Notes under the pieces: model-generated | The model's database searches: none | Seen by the model: only the letters and a program-made list of their open reading frames with translations | What the model was told of the DNA's origin: nothing | Position numbers and translations under genes: made by a program | Shown: in pieces, positions 1 through 3,514 of the stretch | Numbering within the stretch: position 1 is the stretch's first letter | Layout of the letters: each line of letters starts with the position of its first letter | From: Myxococcales bacterium | GTDB taxonomy: Bacteria > Myxococcota_A > Polyangia > Polyangiales > Houyiibacteriaceae | Assembly (NCBI GenBank): GCA_030622585.1 | Contig: JAUXFZ010000231.1 | Location: 1-5,139 of the forward strand | DNA: 5,139 nt | Direction: 5' to 3'

Positions 1-118
1 CCCGGAGCCAGCGCCGCGCCGAGTCGGGGTCGAACGCCTCGTAGGCCCCGCTCGCATAGAGCCAGCCGACGATTCCGATCGCGAGTGCGAGTAGGGCGAG
101 TTTGGCTTTGATCCGCAT
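1..118 (-). CDS. Partial TVP38/TMEM64 (DedA-like) family membrane protein, N-terminus only
   Basis: The reverse strand from an ATG at 118 is open to the window edge and gives 39 residues: a basic start (MRIKAK), a hydrophobic segment (about residues 7-21, LALLALAIGIVGWLY), then a polar stretch ending SARRWLR. A short cytoplasmic start, one membrane helix and a loop that leads to a Leu/Arg-rich helix is the usual opening of TVP38/TMEM64 (SNARE-associated/VTT domain) inner-membrane proteins. The conserved VTT core lies outside the window, so the family call is an inference from this opening. The ATG is 8 bases downstream of the anti-sigma stop codon, with no good Shine-Dalgarno of its own, so translation is probably coupled to that gene. 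It is the last visible gene of the leftward sigma-factor operon and may be a target of, or partner in, that response. Any other membrane protein with one N-terminal helix is possible. Confidence 0.55.
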   Translation of the reverse strand, partial: MRIKAKLALLALAIGIVGWLYASGAYEAFDPDSARRWLR

Positions 119-126
119 GTCGTCGC

Positions 127-390
127 TCAGGGCTGGTTGCCCATCTGGCGGAGCTCGGAGAGCAGGCGCGCCATCACATCGAGCTGTACCGCCTCGCTTT
201 TCTCCGATTCCTGTCGGAGGGACACGACCATCGCCCCAAAGTTACGTCCAAAACGCTCACAGTTGGGGCAGCCGAGAAGATGGTTCTCGATCTTTTCGAC
301 TGCTGTCACGTCGAGTTCACCGTCGACATACTCGGTTAGAAGCTCCAGCACTTCGGAACAGCATATGCCGCCTACGGTTCGGTCTTTCAT
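127..390 (-). CDS. Small zf-HC2 (ZAS-type) anti-sigma factor
   Basis: This 87-residue protein has the zinc-binding anti-sigma (ZAS) signature: Cys10-Cys11 near the N-terminus, the family motif YVDGELD at 21-27, and His37-x3-Cys41-x2-Cys44. It lacks any hydrophobic segment, so it should be a cytoplasmic anti-sigma factor like RsrA or ChrR rather than a membrane-spanning one. Such proteins hold the cognate ECF sigma factor inactive and release it when the zinc or thiol site is modified. Residues 45-87 form a charged, helical-looking tail (LRQESEKSEAVQLDVMARLL) that could wrap the sigma factor. The start codon overlaps the sigma factor stop codon as ATGA (387-390), so the two are translationally coupled and made in fixed ratio. 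The four cysteines and the thiol-related genes nearby make redox or sulfur sensing plausible; the signal itself is not visible from sequence. Confidence 0.88.
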   Translation of the reverse strand: MKDRTVGGICCSEVLELLTEYVDGELDVTAVEKIENHLLGCPNCERFGRNFGAMVVSLRQESEKSEAVQLDVMARLLSELRQMGNQP

Positions 391-998
391 CGCTGACCCG
401 CTTTCCCATCGCCAAGCTCGTCATCAGGGATCGTGCGAAGTGTCGCGGCGAGTCGCAGTCGTGCGCGATGCAGGCGGCTCTTGAGGGCGCGTTCGCCGAT
501 TCCAAGGACCTCTGCGGCTTCGGGTCCGCGCAAGCCTTCGATGTCCCGCAAGACCAGGACTTCTTGATCATCGGTCGAGAGCATCTGCAGCGCGCGGTGG
601 AGGGTGTCCCGTCGCTGGGCCGCAATGGCCAGGACCTCCGGATTGTCGCAACCCCAGCCCGCCTCGAGGCCGAGCTGCATCAGCGGCTCCTCTACCAGGT
701 CCTCTTTCGCGCGCTTCGTTCGGATCTTGTGCCCAGCGTTACGCGCAATCGTGAGCAACCAGGTTCGCACGGACGCGTCCGCGCGAAAGCTCGCCGCGCT
801 TCGATAGGCCGCGAGGAATGTCTGCTGAAGAGCGTCTTCCGCCAATGTTGGGTTACCGGTCACGACTGTAGCCATCCTGAGCACTGCCGCTGCATGGCGC
901 TCCACCAGACGCTCGAAAGCACGGTGGTCCCCCGCGGCGGCCAGGGCGATCAGGTCCCGGTCGGATGTTGAGGAGTCGTGCGCTTGTCGATCGAGCAT
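387..998 (-). CDS. ECF-type RNA polymerase sigma factor
   Basis: The 203-residue product has the two-domain layout of group 4 (ECF) sigma factors and the usual length. Sigma region 2 spans about residues 25-92, with AFERLVERH, then AEDALQQTFLAAYR (core polymerase binding and -10 recognition) and the FRADASVRTWLLTIARN block. Sigma region 4 spans about 131-184, with LVLRDIEGLRGPEAAEVLGI followed by the -35 recognition helix ALKSRLHRARLRL. It should direct transcription of a small stress regulon and be held by the anti-sigma factor encoded immediately downstream (ATGA overlap). The chosen ATG at 998 lies inside the preceding DUF2892 gene, giving a 49-base overlap in another frame. No other ATG or GTG start lies between it and region 2, and a GGAA sits about 8 bases upstream, so the overlap appears real. 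The exact ECF subgroup cannot be assigned by eye. Confidence 0.93.
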   Translation of the reverse strand: MLDRQAHDSSTSDRDLIALAAAGDHRAFERLVERHAAAVLRMATVVTGNPTLAEDALQQTFLAAYRSAASFRADASVRTWLLTIARNAGHKIRTKRAKEDLVEEPLMQLGLEAGWGCDNPEVLAIAAQRRDTLHRALQMLSTDDQEVLVLRDIEGLRGPEAAEVLGIGERALKSRLHRARLRLAATLRTIPDDELGDGKAGQR

Positions 999-1183
999 GT
1001 GGAAATTCCGAACACCCGGTACAGGGGACAGCTACCCACCAACCCGGTGAGGAGCGGGACCAGACCGACCCAGCCCCAGGGTGTTTGAGGCCCGATCCAT
1101 ACCAGGGACAGTAGAGCTACCCCAAGCACCACACGCACTACGCGCTCTACGCGGTGTTCGTTTCGGGGGAAAATGGCACTCAT
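950..1183 (-). CDS. DUF2892 (YgaP-type transmembrane) inner-membrane protein
   Basis: The 77-residue protein opens with a basic amphipathic segment (RNEHRVERVVRVV) followed by two hydrophobic helices (about 18-31 and 36-50) and the family signature LVPLLTGLVGSCPLY, then FGISTC. This matches DUF2892, the membrane part of E. coli YgaP, which there is fused to a rhodanese domain. In this window the rhodanese is a separate, divergent gene. Cys52 (in CPLY) and Cys63 are well placed for thiol chemistry near the membrane face. The start at 1183 is fixed by a perfect AGGAGG six bases upstream. It is the first gene of the leftward operon, and its 3' end overlaps the sigma factor start by 49 bases. Family assignment is strong; the role (anchoring or passing on sulfane sulfur, or membrane sensing) is an inference. 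Confidence 0.85.
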   Translation of the reverse strand: MSAIFPRNEHRVERVVRVVLGVALLSLVWIGPQTPWGWVGLVPLLTGLVGSCPLYRVFGISTCSIDKRTTPQHPTGT

Positions 1184-1189
1184 TGGAAG

Positions 1190-1195
1190 CCTCCT
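1190..1195 (-). promoter_or_regulatory. Strong Shine-Dalgarno of the DUF2892 gene
   Basis: The reverse strand reads AGGAGG, a full anti-16S match, six bases before the ATG at 1183. It is the best ribosome binding site in the window and marks the true head of the leftward operon, whose later genes rely on overlaps or very short gaps. Confidence 0.85.
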
Positions 1196-1316
1196 TTGCT
1201 TTTTCGGGCTATTTGGGCCCTCGTTGGCAACATCTCCTTAGAGTCGTTGGGGGCCTAAGAGGATTCAGGGCGGGAGTCCTTTTCAGTCCTGGGGGACTCT
1301 ATAGTAGACCCGGAGG

Positions 1317-1328
1317 CCGTCCGGACGG
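1317..1328. repeat. Perfect 12-bp palindrome CCGTCCGGACGG
   Basis: The sequence CCGTCCGGACGG equals its own reverse complement. It lies just downstream of the candidate TATAGT element, between a GGAGG (1312-1316) and the first ATG of the rightward operon (1339). It could be a repressor operator, or in RNA a small hairpin (CCGU/ACGG stem, CCGG loop) that brings GGAGG to about 10 bases from that ATG. Both roles are inferences; in GC-rich DNA a 12-bp palindrome can also arise by chance. Confidence 0.45.
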
Positions 1329-1338
1329 TGACCCCACG

Positions 1339-1356
1339 ATGAAGATCAGTCCATGA
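1339..1356 (+). CDS. Five-codon upstream reading frame (MKISP) coupled to the rhodanese start
   Basis: The first repeat copy encodes Met-Lys-Ile-Ser-Pro and stops at TGA, whose first two bases are the TG of the rhodanese ATG, giving an ATGA junction. A GGTGA at 1327-1331, seven bases before this ATG, is better placed for this mini-frame than anything is for the rhodanese ATG at 1353, which has only a weak GAAGAT upstream. Ribosomes may therefore initiate here, stop after five codons and restart at the overlapping ATG. It may act as a translational leader or simply be the scar of a duplication. No function for the pentapeptide is claimed. Confidence 0.4.
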   Translation: MKISP

Positions 1357-1366
1357 AGATTAGTCC
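1339..1366 (+). repeat. 14-bp tandem duplication spanning the rhodanese start codon
   Basis: ATGAAGATCAGTCC (1339-1352) is followed immediately by ATGAAGATTAGTCC (1353-1366), differing at one base. Both copies start with ATG and encode MKISP. Because 14 is not a multiple of three, the copies are in different frames. The first copy runs into TGA at 1354-1356, which overlaps the second ATG. Confidence 0.9.
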
Positions 1367-1880
1367 ACGGTTGTGGGTTCCGGCTCTCGGGCTCGGGTTG
1401 GCGGCCCTGCGGGTTGGCGCTCGCGGCGCGATTTCCCTCAGGACGGTGATCTCCGTTCGCTTTCCGGACGTGCAATGGGTGGACAGCGCCACCCTTGCCC
1501 GATGGGAGGAGGGCCCCCGAGAGGAACGGCCGGAGATTCTCGACGTGCGAACGGCAGCCGAGTTCGAGGTGAGCCACCTGCACGGCGCGCGGCGCGTGGA
1601 CCCGCAGGACCCAAGCATCGAGCCGCTCCGAATCGCACCCGACGCGACGGTCGTGGTGTACTGCTCGATCGGTTACCGGAGTGCCGGGATCGTCAAGCAA
1701 CTCCGGCGCGCCGGCATCACCAACGTTTACAATCTGGAGGGCGGCATCTTCGCGTGGGCGAACGAAGGCCGTCCTGCTTATCGCGGCGAGGAGCCTGCCG
1801 GCGTGGTACATCCGTACGACGAATTGTGGGGGCGACTGCTGCGAGAAGATCTGCGCGCAACTAGGCCGAAGAAGCCATGA
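1353..1880 (+). CDS. Exported or membrane-anchored rhodanese-like sulfurtransferase
   Basis: The 175-residue protein carries one rhodanese domain (about residues 40-142). Visible landmarks are ILDVRTAAEFEVSHLHGA (62-79), the active-site loop Cys104-SIGYR-Ser110 after VVVY, and the closing NVYNLEGGIFAWANEGRP (124-141). Cys104 would carry the persulfide. A short basic start and a hydrophobic stretch (about 7-19, LWVPALGLGLAAL) suggest a signal peptide or signal anchor, placing the domain in the periplasm. The C-terminal tail HPYDELWGRLL occurs in a subgroup of single-domain rhodaneses. It likely moves sulfane sulfur between thiols; the partner is unknown. It heads the rightward operon; its stop overlaps the barrel gene start as ATGA (1877-1880). 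The start region is unusual because of a 14-bp tandem duplication just upstream. Confidence 0.88.
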   Translation: MKISPRLWVPALGLGLAALRVGARGAISLRTVISVRFPDVQWVDSATLARWEEGPREERPEILDVRTAAEFEVSHLHGARRVDPQDPSIEPLRIAPDATVVVYCSIGYRSAGIVKQLRRAGITNVYNLEGGIFAWANEGRPAYRGEEPAGVVHPYDELWGRLLREDLRATRPKKP

Positions 1881-3052
1881 TCAGGCGTCTGACTCGACAT
1901 CGACTTTCATGGACACCACTCGCGGTGGTGTCGATGGCAGTGCTGGTCGGCCTCGTGCCCAGCACCGCCAAGGCAAACGAGTGGCACGCAGCCGTCGGCG
2001 GTGGAGGCAACTTCAACTTCTCTCCTGAAGCCGTCGGACGCGGATGGGTCTTGTTCGACAGTGTTGGAACCGGCGTAGTTGGCAACGGAGACCTGCATCT
2101 CTACTGGAACACTGACAAGATCCATGTGGGCATCGAGCGGCTCTCGTTCGCGAAGGACAAGCTCGCATTCTTCGCGTTTGCCGAGGGCGAGATCGTTCTA
2201 GCGCAGCTCCTGCGCGACTATTTCAAGCAAGGGCTCAAGATCAGTGAGTTCGGGTTCAATGCGAGCTACGTCCTGCTCAGCGCGAAGCTTCAGTGGTATC
2301 CCGGAAAGCACCAGACCCTCGAGATCCTACTCCCCGTCCGGTATTGGTGGTTCTTCGATACGGGTGACACCGCGGGCTATCAGCTTCCATCCAACACCTG
2401 GGCCTTCGAGCCGCGCATCGGCTATGTCTATTGGAACATCGACGCCGCATCGGAGGAGTGGGAGGCGCACCGCTTCTACCCACGAATCAAGGGGGTTGCG
2501 CTCGGAATCAACGGGGGCCTCGATATCCGCTCGAGCTCGGGAGCCTGGGGAATCGCCGATGGTCGCAACGATCCTGGAAATGTCATCTACGTGGTCCGAC
2601 AGTGGCTACGAGCAGGATGGCAGTTCGTCCCTCTCACGCGCCTCCAGATCGACGAGTGGGGAAGCTATGGGTGGGGCGAAGACGACATCACGCGGAATCG
2701 CATCGGAGGCACGAGCCCCTACGTGGTTCCCATCCCGGGCCTTCCTTGGAGCGGGCTGGTTTCCGAGCGACTCGTGTCCGCCCAACTCGGCTTCCACATC
2801 AAAGCAAAGGAAAGCTCTCCGCATGAGTTCGGCGTCCTGGTCGGGGGTGGCGCTTTCAACGACGTGAAGAGAGACGGGGCGCTCGGCACCTACGGGGGCA
2901 CCGGTGGCGTCGCCTTGTTCACCGACCTGCGGTTCGGCGAGGCGGACCGCTACCAGCTTCACATTCACGTCAGCTATGGTCTCCCCACGGTCTGGCTTCT
3001 CGACTCACCGTATCTCGCAGGGCTTCTCACTTTTGGTGCCCGAATTTTCTAG
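1877..3052 (+). CDS. Uncharacterised outer-membrane beta-barrel protein
   Basis: I do not recognise a named family. The 391-residue product starts with a classic Sec signal peptide: basic MIRRLTRHR, a hydrophobic core (about 14-28) and a probable cleavage site after AKA (residue 33, before NEW). The rest is rich in Gly, Trp, Tyr and Phe with alternating polar and apolar residues, as in transmembrane beta strands (for example DLHLYWNT, LEILLPVRYWWFF, IGYVYWNI, YQLHIHVSYG). The last strand ends GARIF, with the terminal Phe recognised by the BAM complex. The segment with IGGTSPYVVPIPG (276-288) loosely recalls the barrel part of Omp85-like proteins, but no POTRA domains are present and the resemblance is unproven. 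It is translationally coupled to the rhodanese (ATGA) and followed after 53 bases by DUF302, which suggests an envelope role in the same response, such as a channel or structural barrel. Confidence 0.75.
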   Translation: MIRRLTRHRLSWTPLAVVSMAVLVGLVPSTAKANEWHAAVGGGGNFNFSPEAVGRGWVLFDSVGTGVVGNGDLHLYWNTDKIHVGIERLSFAKDKLAFFAFAEGEIVLAQLLRDYFKQGLKISEFGFNASYVLLSAKLQWYPGKHQTLEILLPVRYWWFFDTGDTAGYQLPSNTWAFEPRIGYVYWNIDAASEEWEAHRFYPRIKGVALGINGGLDIRSSSGAWGIADGRNDPGNVIYVVRQWLRAGWQFVPLTRLQIDEWGSYGWGEDDITRNRIGGTSPYVVPIPGLPWSGLVSERLVSAQLGFHIKAKESSPHEFGVLVGGGAFNDVKRDGALGTYGGTGGVALFTDLRFGEADRYQLHIHVSYGLPTVWLLDSPYLAGLLTFGARIF

Positions 3053-3089
3053 CTCTCATTTCGTATCCCTATACAACCCAAGATCAACC

Positions 3090-3100
3090 AAGGAGTAGGA
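3090..3100 (+). promoter_or_regulatory. Ribosome binding site of the DUF302 gene
   Basis: AAGGAG (3090-3095) lies 10 bases, and AGGA (3097-3100) five bases, before the ATG at 3106. Two adjacent purine-rich matches support this start and suggest the gene is translated independently of the barrel gene. Confidence 0.7.
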
Positions 3101-3105
3101 CTACC

Positions 3106-3501
3106 ATGCTGGAATCCAGCTACGCATTTTCGACAGAGCTCGATGGGGTGTCCGTTGCCGAGGGTGTCGAGCGAGTAACTGACGCGCTCAAGGCCAACGG
3201 CTTCGGCGTGCTCACGAAGATCGACATCAAGGAAACCCTCAAGAAGAAAATCGACGTAGATTTCCGTCCCTACGTGATTCTAGGCGCCTGTAATCCGAAG
3301 CTCGCCTACCAAGCACTTCAAGGAGAGCCGGACATTGGCCTGCTATTGCCTTGCAACGTGGTTGTTCAAGAGTCGGGCAACGGTGCGCGGGTCTCTTTTG
3401 TTGATCCGAAAGCCATGTTCGAGCTCGTGCCGGATGCATCCATCGAGGAAGTAGCCACGGAAGCACGCCGACTTCTGCAAGCGACCTGCGACCAGCTGTG
3501 A
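3106..3501 (+). CDS. DUF302 domain protein
   Basis: The 131-residue protein is a full-length, stand-alone DUF302 domain. Family landmarks are the N-terminal amphipathic helix (VAEGVERVTDALKANGFGVL, 17-36), the IDIKETLKKK segment (39-48), YVILGACNPKLAYQAL (56-71) and IGLLLPCNVVVQE (77-89), followed by a DPKAMF strand-helix (100-105). Cys62 and Cys83 lie in the two conserved blocks and could bind a thiol, metal or cofactor. No signal peptide is present, so it should be cytoplasmic. The biochemical function of DUF302 is not established; members recur beside rhodaneses and sulfide-oxidation genes. It is the last gene of the rightward operon, 53 bases after the barrel gene, and its stop faces the stop of the ceramidase-like gene 13 bases away. 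Confidence 0.9.
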   Translation: MLESSYAFSTELDGVSVAEGVERVTDALKANGFGVLTKIDIKETLKKKIDVDFRPYVILGACNPKLAYQALQGEPDIGLLLPCNVVVQESGNGARVSFVDPKAMFELVPDASIEEVATEARRLLQATCDQL

Positions 3502-3514
3502 CCGATGAACGCTT

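Larger units (their letters stand above)
1184..1338. promoter_or_regulatory. Divergent intergenic control region
   Basis: This gap between the DUF2892 gene and the rightward rhodanese operon must hold promoters for both directions. On the plus strand a TATAGT (1300-1305) could be a -10 element, but no good -35 lies 16-18 bases upstream. AGTCCT occurs at 1275-1280 and 1285-1290, exactly 10 bases apart, and the inverted GGACT is at 1294-1298, just before TATAGT. A perfect palindrome lies at 1317-1328. No textbook ECF pair (GGAAC-type -35 with a CGT-type -10 at about 16-17 bases) was found on either strand by eye, so autoregulation by the local sigma factor is plausible from layout but not shown. 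Confidence 0.5.

Noticed and set aside
102..971. Plus-strand reading frame of 289 codons opposite the sigma and anti-sigma genes
   Set aside because: It lies antisense to two well-supported genes, has low-complexity Arg/Ser-rich composition with no family motif, and is a typical shadow in GC-rich DNA.
1285..1298. AGTCC-TGGG-GGACT hairpin as a terminator or riboswitch
   Set aside because: The stem is five base pairs, lacks a T-tract and lies upstream of the genes on both strands; it is better viewed as part of the possible operator boxes.
2244..2867. Plus-strand 207-codon frame inside the barrel gene
   Set aside because: It is Ser/Arg-rich, lacks motifs, and overlaps a gene with a signal peptide and barrel features in another frame.
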